Positions 1 through 8,614 of a stretch of 64,000 nt of DNA are shown here, in pieces. Every line of letters begins with the position of its first letter. Within the stretch, counting starts at the first letter, position 1. The DNA is from CAVXGU01 sp963761615 (GTDB lineage Bacteria > Acidobacteriota > Vicinamibacteria > Vicinamibacterales > CAVVIG01), in the NCBI GenBank assembly GCA_963761615.1, contig CAVXGU010000003.1:186001-250000 (forward strand). Reading direction: 5' to 3'. The notes under the pieces are model-generated. The model worked only from the letters and a program-made list of their open reading frames with translations, made no database searches and was not told the DNA's origin. The translations under genes were made by a program, and so were the position numbers.

Positions 1-1251
1 ATCGTGCGCACGACCGTCGGCGGACTGCGGAGCCTGGATCCCGCCGTGCGTGAGGCCGGCGTGGCCATGGGCATGACGCCGCGGCAGCTGCTGCTCATGG
101 TGGAGCTGCCCCTGGCGATGCCGTCGATCATCGCGGGGCTGCGGGTCGCGACCGTCATCGGCGTCGGCACGGCCACCATCGCGGCGGCGATCGGCGCGGG
201 GGGGCTTGGCGAGTACATCTTTCGCGGGCTGTCGATGGTCGACACCACCACGATCCTCGCAGGGGCCGTGCCCGCCGCGATCATGGCGCTCGCCGCCGAC
301 GGCGGACTCGCGTTGCTGGAGCACCGGCTCAGGGCGCGACGGCGATCGCGAACCGCGTTGACGGCTGGCTCGGTGATCGCCGGCCTGACGGCGGCCGCGG
401 TGATCGCCTGGTCCCTTCCGTCCAGCGCGGCGGGCGCCGTTGTCGTCGGCTCGAAGAACTTCACCGAGCAGATCGTGCTGGGCGAGATCGTCGCGCAGGC
501 GATCGAGAGCGAGGGCCTGCCCGTGACGCGCAAGCTGAACCTGGGCGGCACGTTCATCTGCGACACCGCGGTGCGGTCGGGCGACATCGACGTGTACGTG
601 GAGTACACCGGAACCGCCGTGACGGCGGTCTTCCACAAGGACGTGCCGCACGATCGCGGACGGGCGTTCGAGGAGGCGCGCCGCCTGTACGCCGGCGCGG
701 GGCTCACCGCCTTCGACCCCCTGGGGTTCAACGACACGTTCGCGATCCTGGTGCGCGGCGCCGACGCGCGGCAGCGGCGGCTGCGGACGATCGACGACCT
801 CCGGCGGCTGGAGGCGGACTGGACGCCCGGGTTCGGCTACGAGTTCCTGCAGCGGGCCGACGGATACCCGGGGCTGGTCCGGGCCTACGGTCTGACCTTC
901 AGCCATCCGCCACGCGCGATGGACCTCTCCCTGATCTACAAAGCGCTCGCCGACGGCCAGGTGGACGTGATTGCCGGGGACGCGACCAACGGCCTGATCG
1001 ACTCGCTCGGCCTCGTCGCGCTGCAGGACGACCGCGGGTACTTCCCGCCGTACGACGCGGTCCCGGTCGCGAGGACGGCATCGGTCCTGCGGCATCCCGA
1101 GATCGGAAAGGCCCTGTCGCGCCTCGCCGGCCGCCTCACCGAGCGCGACATGCGCGCGATGAACCGGGCCGTCGACGTCGATCGGCGCGATCCCGGGGAC
1201 GTCGCACGGGAGTTCCTGGCAAGCCTGAAGGCGATCGACAGGCAGCGTTGA
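1..1251 (+). CDS. Betaine/choline-type ABC permease fused to substrate-binding domain (partial)
   Basis: This is the 3' part of an ABC uptake protein of the glycine betaine/choline/carnitine (OpuC/ProWX-like) type, in which the inner-membrane permease carries its own periplasmic binding domain. The frame is already open at base 1, so the N-terminus lies outside the window. Counting from the ATC/GTG codons at 1-6, residues 1-60 hold the permease EAA loop (EAGVAMGMTPRQ, then LPLAMPSIIAG), and a further hydrophobic segment lies near 115-140. The binding domain opens at about residue 146 with GSKNFTEQIVLGEI, the usual start of OpuAC-family domains, and runs to the stop. The cognate ATPase is not in view. 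Fusion of the two components is known in this family. The actual substrate is inferred from family membership only. Confidence 0.85.
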   Translation: MVRTTVGGLRSLDPAVREAGVAMGMTPRQLLLMVELPLAMPSIIAGLRVATVIGVGTATIAAAIGAGGLGEYIFRGLSMVDTTTILAGAVPAAIMALAADGGLALLEHRLRARRRSRTALTAGSVIAGLTAAAVIAWSLPSSAAGAVVVGSKNFTEQIVLGEIVAQAIESEGLPVTRKLNLGGTFICDTAVRSGDIDVYVEYTGTAVTAVFHKDVPHDRGRAFEEARRLYAGAGLTAFDPLGFNDTFAILVRGADARQRRLRTIDDLRRLEADWTPGFGYEFLQRADGYPGLVRAYGLTFSHPPRAMDLSLIYKALADGQVDVIAGDATNGLIDSLGLVALQDDRGYFPPYDAVPVARTASVLRHPEIGKALSRLAGRLTERDMRAMNRAVDVDRRDPGDVAREFLASLKAIDRQR

Positions 1252-1294
1252 ACGTCTGCGCCCACGACACAGAACGTCTGCGCCCACGACACAG
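1251..1294. repeat. Perfect 22-bp tandem duplication
   Basis: Two identical head-to-tail copies of a 22-base unit lie at 1251-1272 and 1273-1294, starting on the last base of the upstream stop codon. No coding or terminator role is apparent. The unit is followed directly by a palindromic element. Confidence 0.9.
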
Positions 1295-1317
1295 GTAGTG
1301 CAGACCTTCAGGTCTGC
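1295..1317. repeat. Palindromic element GCAGACC-N4-GGTCTGC
   Basis: Seven perfectly paired bases (1300-1306 with 1311-1317) flank a four-base loop, preceded by GTAGT. The same palindrome with the same flank, in the opposite orientation, occurs at 8592-8614. The element abuts the egtD stop codon (1319-1321 on the minus strand) and lies between convergent genes, so it could act as a bidirectional transcript end. There is no U-run. Confidence 0.75.
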
Positions 1318-1318
1318 A

Positions 1319-2303
1319 TCAGCGGGTCTCGACGAGGGTCAGCGCGAACTTCGCGCCGGCGTCGATCCACTGCTGGCGGCGGACGAAGCCGTTCGCCTCG
1401 AGCATGGCAAGGACCTGATCGGGGCGGTACTTGTAGGAGTGCTCGGTCAGGATGGCCTCGCCCTCGCGAAGGGCGAGATCGACCCCGGCGCCAGGGACGC
1501 GGAGCGACTGCGTTCGCGTGCTGACCAGGCACATCTCCATGCGCGACGCTTCGCGGTTCCAGACCGCGCGGTGCCGGAAGGCGGCGACGTCCGCGTCGGC
1601 GCCGAGCTCCTCGTTGAGGCGGGTGAGCAGGTTGCGGTTGAACGCGGCGGTGATGCCCAGCGGATCGTCGTAGGCCAGGAGCAGCTCGCCTTCCGGCTTC
1701 ACCAGATCGACGCCGATCAGAAACAAATCGCCATGGCGCAGCGCCGCGCGGATCCGGCGCACGAGCGCCTCGGCCTGCGGCGGGTCGAAGTTGCCGACGT
1801 TCGAGCCGAGGAACAGCACGAGCGTGCGCCCGCCGTGCCGGCTGGGGGTCACCGTGTCGAGTCCGTGCTCGTAGTCCGCCTCGTGGGTGAGCACGGTCGT
1901 GCCCGCGAAGCCGCCGAGGGCCCGCTCGGCGCGGTCGAGGGCGAGACGCGACACGTCGATCAGGTGGAGATCCGAGATCCGCGGTCCCACGGCGTCCCGA
2001 GGCGAGCAGCCGCACGAGCTTGTCGCCGTTGCCCGAACCGAGTTCGACGAGGCGCGCGAGGGGCCTGGCGGCGGAGAAGATGGCCTCCGCGTGGACGGCG
2101 AGCAGCCCGAGCTCCGCGCGCGTCGGCGCGTACCACGGCATCTGGCAGATCGCGTCGAAGAGCGCCGAGCCGAGGGCGTTGTACAGATAGCGGGTCGGGA
2201 GGGCCGGCGGACGGCGGCTGAGGGACTCGCGGACCTCGCGCGCGAACTGCGCCGTCGCCGGGTCGGCGATGTCAGCGGACGCAGCGGAACGTGGCGTAGA
2301 CAT
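1319..2303 (-). CDS. egtD: L-histidine N-alpha-methyltransferase EgtD (frameshift in assembly)
   Basis: EgtD trimethylates histidine with S-adenosylmethionine to give hercynine, the first step of ergothioneine synthesis in the cytoplasm. The N-terminal part, from the ATG at 2301-2303, shows the fold's nucleotide-binding signature LVELGSGNGDKLVRLL. The C-terminal part shows LFLGSNVGNF, typical of EgtD, and ends in FALTLVETR. These two halves lie in different frames. They join if one extra base is removed near 1990-2005, and the total length (985 bases, 328 codons plus one) agrees with one inserted base. The start codon lies 32 bases inside the end of egtB, so the two genes are probably translationally coupled. 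The reconstructed length of about 327 residues is normal for EgtD. Identity is secure; whether the break is real or a sequencing error cannot be decided here. Confidence 0.88.
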
Positions 2304-3585
2304 ACGGATAGCGCGCCCTGAACCAGTTTCGGAACGTCGGTCGGATGAGCGGGGCGGCCGTCGCGGGCGAGGCGCCCTTCATGACGAAGTGCTGACCGTC
2401 GAAGAAGTCGGCCGAGTACTCGGGATACGACGGGAGCGGCGCGAACCCCTCGAACGGCGCGAACACCGTGCTCGTCCACTCCCAGCCGTTGCCGACCAGG
2501 TCATCGACGCCCCAGGCGCTCCGTCCCGCCGGGTGGCTGCCGGCCGGATGCGGATCCCAGGTGGCGAAGTCGAAAGCGCCGCGCTCGGGCGTGGGTGCGG
2601 CGTCACCCCACGGATACGCGCGGGTGCCGGCGTCCGGTGTGCCGTACGCGGCGCGCTGAAACTCGGCCTCGGTCGGGAGCCGCGCGCCACGCCACGCCGC
2701 ATACGCCGAGGCTTCGGCGTGACTGACGTACACCGGCCAGGAGGCCGGCAGCGGGATCAGGTCGAACATCCCGCGCCAGAGCCAGGCGCCGTCGCGCGGC
2801 TCCCAGAAGAGCGGATGCGTCACGCTCTCGGCCCGGACCCACGCCCAGTCCTCGTCCCGCCACCACCGGGGATCGCGGTAGCCGCCGGCCTCGACGAACT
2901 CGAGGAAGGCTCCGTTGGTGACGTCGTGGCGCTGGACGGTGAACGCCGTGACGTCCTCCGCCGCCGCCGGCCGCTCGTTGTCCCAGCCGAACGTGAGCGC
3001 CGATCGATCGGCGCCGAGCGCGGCCCGGCCGGCCGGGATGTCGATCCACTCGTCGCGCGGCCCCGCGCCGTCGAGGGTCGGCGCGTACTCGGCCGGACGG
3101 TGCTTGTCGCCGAGCGGGAGGCGGTGCCACATGTACAGCAGGGTCTCCTGGTGCATCGCCTCGTGCTCGAGGATGGCGAACGCCGCTTCGGCGCGGTCGA
3201 GCAGCGGGTCGCCGGGCCGATCGAGGTCGGCGTTCGCGAGCGCGTCGAGCACTCGACGGTCCGCCTCGTCGGCGAAGCGTTCCACCGTCCGGCGATTCGG
3301 CCAGAGGCTCGAAGCCTCGCGCCGCTCGCCTTCGTGCGGGTCGATGCCGCGCGCGAACAGCGACTCGAGGCGGGCGTCGATGCTGGGGCCGCCGAGGCCG
3401 CGCTTGACCAGCGTGTTGAAGCTGAACGCGGGCAGATGGCCCTCGTAGAAGACGAGCGGATGGCGCAGCGCGATCGGCCGGCTGTAGTACGCGTCCTCGC
3501 TGACCAGATCGAAGAGCGCCTTCGAGCGATCGCGATTACTGCGGTACCAGGCGATCAGGTGTGCGCGCGTTCGGTTGTCAACCAT
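2272..3585 (-). CDS. egtB: Ergothioneine sulfoxide synthase EgtB
   Basis: EgtB is a non-heme iron enzyme that joins hercynine to a thiol donor with oxygen, forming the C-S bond of ergothioneine. The N-terminal DinB-like half carries the metal-binding pair H141 and H145 in LEHEAMHQETLLYM, which is the EgtB signature. The C-terminal half is a formylglycine-generating-enzyme-type domain with LPTEAEFQRAAYG, GNGWEWTSTVF and a final YATFRCVR. I chose the ATG at 3583-3585 (MVDNRTRAHLIAWYR), because homologues begin close to this helix and the frame upstream has no ribosome site. The protein is 437 residues, a normal length. It is followed by egtD with a 32-base overlap. No egtC or egtA is next to the pair, which would fit an EgtB that uses cysteine directly; that point is inference. 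Confidence 0.93.
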   Translation of the reverse strand: MVDNRTRAHLIAWYRSNRDRSKALFDLVSEDAYYSRPIALRHPLVFYEGHLPAFSFNTLVKRGLGGPSIDARLESLFARGIDPHEGERREASSLWPNRRTVERFADEADRRVLDALANADLDRPGDPLLDRAEAAFAILEHEAMHQETLLYMWHRLPLGDKHRPAEYAPTLDGAGPRDEWIDIPAGRAALGADRSALTFGWDNERPAAAEDVTAFTVQRHDVTNGAFLEFVEAGGYRDPRWWRDEDWAWVRAESVTHPLFWEPRDGAWLWRGMFDLIPLPASWPVYVSHAEASAYAAWRGARLPTEAEFQRAAYGTPDAGTRAYPWGDAAPTPERGAFDFATWDPHPAGSHPAGRSAWGVDDLVGNGWEWTSTVFAPFEGFAPLPSYPEYSADFFDGQHFVMKGASPATAAPLIRPTFRNWFRARYPYVYATFRCVR

Positions 3586-3605
3586 CCTGTCGATACCAGC
3601 ATAAT
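3575..3605 (+). promoter_or_regulatory. Possible sigma70-like promoter for the metzincin gene
   Basis: TTGTCA at 3575-3580 and CATAAT at 3600-3605 each match the -35 and -10 consensus at five of six positions. The spacing of 19 bp is longer than ideal. The site straddles the egtB start codon and points toward the TTG start at 3648. Confidence 0.35.
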
Positions 3606-3647
3606 GGACGGACGCGGCCCGACCAACCGCGGCGGGAGCTTCCGGCA

Positions 3648-4295
3648 TTGCATAGGACGCGCGTCCGGCCTTCGTCGTTGCACGGGATCGTCGCGCTGCT
3701 GTGCTTGGGACTGGCCTCGTCCCTGCTGGCGCAGGCCCCGTCCCAGCTCGGCCCCCTCGACACTACGGAGCCCATCACGTACTTCATCGCCGGTGGCGCC
3801 CGGGGCACGGGTTTCGAGGCGGGCGACCGGCAGCTCGCCCTGTGGGCGCTCGAGGCCTGGCAGCGCCAGGCCTCATCGATTGAGCTCCAAGCGTCTCCGG
3901 AATCCCAGGCGCAGCTGCGGATCTACTGGGCCGCGCCGGGGCCCGGTCAGTACGGCGAGACGCAGGCCCTCACGGTCGACGGCCGCCGCGGCGCGGCCCT
4001 GTTCATCCACCCGGACATGGATTCGCTCGGTGCGGACATCGCGCTGCGCGCCGGCATGGATCACCTGCTGCGCGACGCCATCGTCTACCTGACGTGCCTC
4101 CACGAGCTCGGTCACGCGTTCGGCCTCGGCCACACCGCGAACTTCGCGGACATCATGTACTCGTTCGAGTACGGCGGGAACATCGTGGAGTACTTCGAGC
4201 GTTACCGGAAGCAGCTGCGCGCTCGCGACGACATTCACACCGTGTCAGGGCTGTCGCCCGGGGACGTCGAGAGATTCAAGACGCTCTATCGATGA
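3648..4295 (+). CDS. Secreted matrixin-like zinc metalloprotease (metzincin)
   Basis: The protein carries the complete metzincin zinc site HELGHAFGLGH, with H152, H156 and H162 as ligands and E153 as catalytic base, followed by a DIM Met-turn a few residues later. A hydrophobic segment near the N-terminus (IVALLCLGLASSLLA) is a signal peptide, so it acts outside the cytoplasm. I take the TTG at 3648-3650 as start, because a GGGAG motif lies about ten bases upstream and it places the signal peptide at the N-terminus. A longer frame extends back to 3561 but would overlap the egtB start and precede the signal with a charged tail. The length of 215 residues is that of a bare catalytic domain with no propeptide domain. 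Substrate unknown. It converges on the ATPase gene at 4341. Confidence 0.8.
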   Translation: MHRTRVRPSSLHGIVALLCLGLASSLLAQAPSQLGPLDTTEPITYFIAGGARGTGFEAGDRQLALWALEAWQRQASSIELQASPESQAQLRIYWAAPGPGQYGETQALTVDGRRGAALFIHPDMDSLGADIALRAGMDHLLRDAIVYLTCLHELGHAFGLGHTANFADIMYSFEYGGNIVEYFERYRKQLRARDDIHTVSGLSPGDVERFKTLYR

Positions 4296-4340
4296 GGGCG
4301 CCAGGTGTCCGGCACCAGCACCCGACCCCCGGCGCCTCTG
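4296..4340. repeat. GC-rich GGCACC-type repeat between convergent genes
   Basis: The 45 bases between the two stop codons contain GGCGCCAGG, GGCACCAGCAC (4311-4321) and GGCGCC. The 11-mer GGCACCAGCAC recurs at 43771-43781, and the related GGCGCC palindromes recur at 43801-43814 and 58231-58256, always between convergent genes. Confidence 0.5.
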
Positions 4341-5489
4341 TCAGAACGTCTTCCGCGCGACCCACTCCCGGTAGAGCGAATCGGTCAGCGTGTAGCGGCC
4401 GCCTTCCTTCATGACCAGATCCTGCTTGACGAGGCCGGCGAGGGCCGACTGGACGCTCGAGGCACCTGGCAGGCGGTGGCGCATCCGGACGTCGCCGGAC
4501 AGCAGCTCGCGCCCCTGTTCGAGCACGAGCGCGCGCAGCACCGCGCGCTGCGTCAGCGTGAGCCGCTCCCACGACTCCTCGAAGAACGGGCCCTGCTCGC
4601 GCAGCAGGCGCGTCAGCGTTGCGTGCAGGTCGTCGAGACCCGCGACGCGCCGGCCCGCGGCGCGCACATCGTCCCACGTCTCGTGCGCCAGGCGCTGGAC
4701 GTCATACGGGACGTTGCCCGCGAGCTCGATGATCGCCGCGCCGAGGCCCGACTCGACCCGGACGCCGCTCGCCGCGAACCGCGCCTCGAGGAAGTCCGCG
4801 AACTCGCGCTCCGGAATCCGGTCCAGCCGCATCACCGGACCGGCCTTGTAGAACGGCCGGCGCTGGCCGAGCATGCGCTCCATCAGGGACGGCTCGGAGC
4901 CGGCGAACACGTAGCCCACGTCCCGCTGCGTCTGCACGGCGGCGCGCAGCGCCTGCTCGACCGCGCCTCCGTCGAACGCGACAACCGCCTGGAACTCGTC
5001 GAGCGCGATCGCCATCCGCTTCCCGCGCTCGGCCGCGATTCGTGCGGGAAGGGCGAAGACGTCGGCGGCGAGGCGCGACGTGTCGCGCGCCGTGCGGACG
5101 GCGGGGAAGGACAGCGAGAAGCCGGCCGCCGTCGGCTCCGTGGTGTCGAACCGGATCTCGGGCCGGGCCGCGCGGAGCAGATCGCCCGCCCATGCGCGCA
5201 GGCGCGAGGCCGGTGTGTCCGCCGAGACGAGTGCGCGCGCGTACGCCTCGAGAAAGCCCACGTACGAGCTCGAGGCCGCCACCGTCACCGAGACGGTGAG
5301 CAGACGCTCGCGCGCGAGGCCATCCAGGACGCGCCGGACGAGGGAGGACTTGCCGTACCGGCGCGGCGAGATCAGGAAGATCTTCTGGCCCGCGCGCAGA
5401 TCGTCGCGGAGCCGCAGGGACTCCTCGTCGCGATCGGCGAAGGCGCCGGCGCCGACGATCTCGCCGTAGACGAAAGGATTGTCGGCCAT
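4341..5489 (-). CDS. AAA ATPase with C-terminal winged helix (archaeal-ATPase-like)
   Basis: This 382-residue protein has a Walker A motif PRRYGKSS at residues 42-49 and a Walker B motif MAIALDEF near residue 163. The arrangement is that of the STAND-related archaeal-type ATPase family, in which one protein contains an AAA core and a winged-helix C-terminus. The C-terminal part here (from LTLTQRAVLRALVLEQG to YTLTDSLYREWVARKTF) reads as that winged helix. The function of such ATPases in bacteria is mostly unknown; DNA-linked or defence roles have been proposed for relatives. There is no signal peptide or membrane segment. The gene stands alone with its own promoter-like palindrome at 5509-5544 and converges on the metzincin gene. 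Family assignment is confident; biological role is not. Confidence 0.8.
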   Translation of the reverse strand: MADNPFVYGEIVGAGAFADRDEESLRLRDDLRAGQKIFLISPRRYGKSSLVRRVLDGLARERLLTVSVTVAASSSYVGFLEAYARALVSADTPASRLRAWAGDLLRAARPEIRFDTTEPTAAGFSLSFPAVRTARDTSRLAADVFALPARIAAERGKRMAIALDEFQAVVAFDGGAVEQALRAAVQTQRDVGYVFAGSEPSLMERMLGQRRPFYKAGPVMRLDRIPEREFADFLEARFAASGVRVESGLGAAIIELAGNVPYDVQRLAHETWDDVRAAGRRVAGLDDLHATLTRLLREQGPFFEESWERLTLTQRAVLRALVLEQGRELLSGDVRMRHRLPGASSVQSALAGLVKQDLVMKEGGRYTLTDSLYREWVARKTF

Positions 5490-5508
5490 TACCTGGAATC
5501 AAGTAGCG

Positions 5509-5544
5509 ATTACGTAATATAGCGTAATCATCGCCTCCTGACCA
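5509..5544 (-). promoter_or_regulatory. AT-rich promoter with palindromic operator for the ATPase gene
   Basis: On the minus strand, TGGTCA (5539-5544; four of six to -35 consensus) is followed after exactly 17 bp by TATATT (5516-5521; five of six to -10 consensus). The -10 lies inside a perfect 6-bp inverted repeat, ATTACG and CGTAAT (5509-5514 and 5523-5528, 8-base spacer). This suggests a dimeric repressor site over the promoter. The block stands out as AT-rich in a GC-rich region. Confidence 0.6.
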
Positions 5545-5581
5545 GTGTCGCGTGGCGCCGGACCCGCGCCGAGATCGGCGC

Positions 5582-8027
5582 CTACTCGGACGCGCGCAGC
5601 GCGGTCGCGGGGTCGACTCTCGCCGCCCGGCGTGCCGGCAGCCAGGCGGCGGCCGCGGCCGCGGCCAGCAGGGTCCCCACCGCCGCGAGGTAGGTCAGCG
5701 GATCCGACGGCGACGTGTCGAACAGGAGGCCGTTCGCCGCGCGGGCGGCCGCGAGGGCGCACAGGAGCCCCGCGCCGGCGCCGGCCAGCGGGGCGGCGAG
5801 CGCTTCGCGGATCGTCTGGCTCAGCAGTCGTGCGGGCGTCGCGCCCAGCGCCGCGCGGATCCCGAGCTCCCGCGTCCGCTGCGAGACGGCCACGCCGACG
5901 ACGCCGTACACGCCGGCGACGGCGAGCACCAGCGCGAGGGTGCCGAAGACGGAGGTCAGCGCGGCCAGGAAGGCGCTGTCGCCGTAGGCGCGAGACAGAT
6001 AGTGCGCCATCGTGCCGAAGTCCGAGAGCGGCTGGCCGGCGTCCACCTCGGCGCCGACGCGGCGGAGCGTCGGCGCCAGGGCGAGCGGGTCGCCGGCGGT
6101 CCGCACCGCAACGGCCATGAACGAGAAGGGGCGCTGCGCGTAGGGCTCGTAGAGCTCGGGCCGCGCCGGCTGGGCCGGACCGAGGTGATGGATATCGCTC
6201 ACGATCGCCACGACGGTGAACGAGGTGGCGTCGGACGTCCGACTGGTGCGAAGCCTCCGTCCGATTGGGTTGGCGCCCGGCCACAGGGCCGCCGCCAGCG
6301 TCCGGTTCACGGCGACCACGGGCACGCGGCCGTCGTCGGCGGCGGTGAAGTCGCGTCCGCCGATGATTCGCATGCCGAGCGTGTCGAACCAGCCCGGCCA
6401 GACAATCTGGAGGCCGATGACTCGATCCGTGGCGGCCGGCGGAAGCGGCCGGCCCTCGGCGTACGCGTGCGTGCCGAAGTTGTCGCCGCCGATGGGCAGG
6501 GTGACGGCGGCCGACGCGCGCTCGACGCCGGGAAGACCGCGAATCCTCGTGAGCAGCGCGTCGAAGTACGCCGTGGAGGCGGGTGCCTGCGCGCGCGCGC
6601 CGGTCAGGTTCACGTCGAACGTGAGCAGGTTCCGCGTGTCGAAGCCGACGTCCACGCGCTGGAGCCGTGCGAGGCTCTCGACGAACAGCGCGGCGCCGAC
6701 GACGAGGACGATGGCGACGGCGGCTTCGCTCGCAACGAGGACGTGGCGCAGCCGCCCCTTCGGTCGCACGCCCGCGCCGGCCGTCCGAAGGTCCGCGACG
6801 GTCGTCTCGAACGCACGCGACAGAGCGGGCAGGAGCCCGATCGCGCAACCGACGGCGATGGCGACGGCGGCGGCGACGCCGAGCGACACGGGATTCCAGC
6901 CGGACCTGGTCGAGGCGCCCGACTTCTGCCGGAGCGGCGCGGACGAACGCCGCGAGCGCTCCGCGCGCGATCACGATGCCACCGGCCGCGCCGGGCAGCG
7001 AGAGCGCCAGCCCCTCCCCGCACAGCTGGACGAGGAGGCGGGCGCGGCCCGCGCCGAGCGCGCGCCGAACCGCCAGTTCGCGCGTCCGCCCCGACAACTG
7101 GACGAGCTGCAGTACGCCGGCGTTGGCGGCGGCGACGATCAGCACGAGCCACGTCGCGGCGAGCAGGAGCCAGAGCGGGCGCCGGATGGCCCCGAAAAAC
7201 TGGTCGCCGGCCTCCGTCACGGCGATGCGTCGTCCACGGTCCGTATCGGGGTCCTCGCGGCCCAGCGACTCCGCCAGCGCGGCCAGATCCGCCCGTGCCG
7301 ACGCGGGGGTGACGCCGGGCTTCAGCCGCGCCACTTCGCGCAGGTACGCCGTGCGCCGGTCCAGTCTGGGATCGGATGCGTCGGCGCCAGGACGCTCCGG
7401 CACGTCATCCTCGCCCGCACTCGTCCAGAAGAGCGGCGGGTTGGCCGCCGACGGGTCGGCCGTGATCTGCGGCAAGAAGAAAGTCGGCGGCATCACGCCG
7501 ACGATCGTCCGCGGGCGCCCGTTCATGACGATCGCCTGTCCGATCGCGCGCGGGTCGGCGGCGAAGGCGCTGCGCCACAGCGCGTCGCTGAGGACGACCG
7601 TATTCCGGTCGCGGTCGCCGGCGTGGAAGGTGCGTCCGACGGCGGCCGTCGAACCGAGGACGTCGAAGAAGTTCGACGACACGCTGGCGCCGGACCAGCG
7701 GTCGGCCGTGGCGTCGCGCCCGGTGACGGCCATCGCGATGTGGCCGATGAGCGCGGCCCCGGCGATCGACTGGGCGCGGTCGCGGATGTCGAGCGCGCGC
7801 CCCGGGGCGAGGGGCTCCCGCTGACCCGCGGGTGACACGTCCCACAGGAAGACGACGCCTTCGGGATCGCGGAATGCCAGCGGCGTCAGAAGCACGCCGT
7901 GGACAATCCCGGCGAGCGCGGTGGTGAGCCCGATCGCGATGGCGAGCGTGAGGACGACTGCCGCCGGCAGGAGCGGGCGGGTTCGAAAGCGGCGCCAGAT
8001 CGCGATCGTTCCGCGAAACATGGGCAT
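5582..8027 (-). CDS. ADOP-type MacB/FtsX-like ABC permease (frameshift in assembly)
   Basis: This is a large inner-membrane permease of the MacB/FtsX type duplicated in one chain, as in the acidobacterial duplicated orphan permease (ADOP) group. It has an N-terminal membrane helix, a periplasmic MacB-like domain (FFDVLGSTAAVGRTF, then TIVGVMPPTFFLP) and an FtsX core (RTRELAVRRALGAGRARLL), and the same pattern is then repeated (second core QRTRELGIRAALGATPARLL, ending LPARRAARVDPATALRASE). The two halves lie in different frames. They join near 6885-6900 at RLDQVRLES followed by VSLGVAAAV, and the span is one base more than a multiple of three. Start ATG at 8025-8027 has GGGGGA upstream. It lacks the PadR-linked N-terminal cytoplasmic region that the second ADOP (27547-30210) has. 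No ATPase subunit is adjacent. Substrate unknown. Confidence 0.85.
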
Positions 8028-8097
8028 CGTCCCCCGTTGGACGGAGCGCGGGGGCGTCAGGTTGGCCGCGGTCGCGCGTCGGTGGAGACTAGTGCGA

Positions 8098-8580
8098 CTA
8101 GTGCGCGGCGGAGACCGGCACCGCCCACGCCGTGTTCGCGCGCGTGGGCGCGAAGCAGATCCGCTCGTCGCACGCCTGGTAGTGCAGGACGCCGGCGACC
8201 GCCAGGTCGCCCGCGGAGACGTTCGGCGCGACCTTCAGATCGATCTGGACCGTGAACTCCGGCCCGTACACGAGGAGCGAGTCGCTGGATCCGGCGAGCT
8301 TGAACTCCTTCGGCTCGGGATAGGTGATCGAGTCGACGGTCACGCCGGCGGGCGGCTGCACGTCCAGGACGGTCGGGATGAGGGACGGATCACGCGGCTG
8401 GTTCGCCTGCACGTGGATGTTCGCCGGCATCGCGACCTTGAGCGACAGGTGGACGGTCGAGCCCGCGTGGACGGGCGAGGTCTCGACCGTGGGCGTGAGC
8501 GTGAGCTGCGGGCGGCGCGACTGCGCGGCGGTGGTCACGCCCACCGCCAGCGCCGCCGCCAGTGCAACAAGATATTTCAT
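8098..8580 (-). CDS. Free-standing DsbD N-terminal-like (alpha) periplasmic protein
   Basis: The 160-residue protein has a signal peptide (MKYLVALAAALAVGVTTAA) and one immunoglobulin-like domain resembling the N-terminal alpha domain of DsbD. The end of the domain has the typical LHYQACDERICFAP, with two cysteines (C137 and C142) where DsbD-alpha keeps its redox pair. In DsbD this domain passes electrons from the membrane to periplasmic thiol proteins. Here the membrane and thioredoxin domains are missing, and the gene follows a TlpA-like thioredoxin gene by 30 bases on the same strand, so the two may work together; that is inference. The cysteines are separated by four residues rather than the five of E. 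coli DsbD. The stop codon lies in a 9-base tandem duplication (8088-8105). Confidence 0.72.
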   Translation of the reverse strand: MKYLVALAAALAVGVTTAAQSRRPQLTLTPTVETSPVHAGSTVHLSLKVAMPANIHVQANQPRDPSLIPTVLDVQPPAGVTVDSITYPEPKEFKLAGSSDSLLVYGPEFTVQIDLKVAPNVSAGDLAVAGVLHYQACDERICFAPTRANTAWAVPVSAAH

Positions 8581-8591
8581 CGTGGTCCCCG

Positions 8592-8614
8592 GCAGACCCC
8601 GAGGTCTGCGCTAC
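8592..8614. repeat. Palindromic element GCAGACC-N4-GGTCTGC, second copy
   Basis: Bases 8592-8598 pair perfectly with 8603-8609 around a four-base loop, and GCGCTAC follows. This is the reverse orientation of the element at 1295-1317. The TAG stop of the TlpA-like gene is part of the element, so on that transcript the hairpin forms immediately after the stop codon and before the DsbD-alpha-like gene. Confidence 0.75.
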
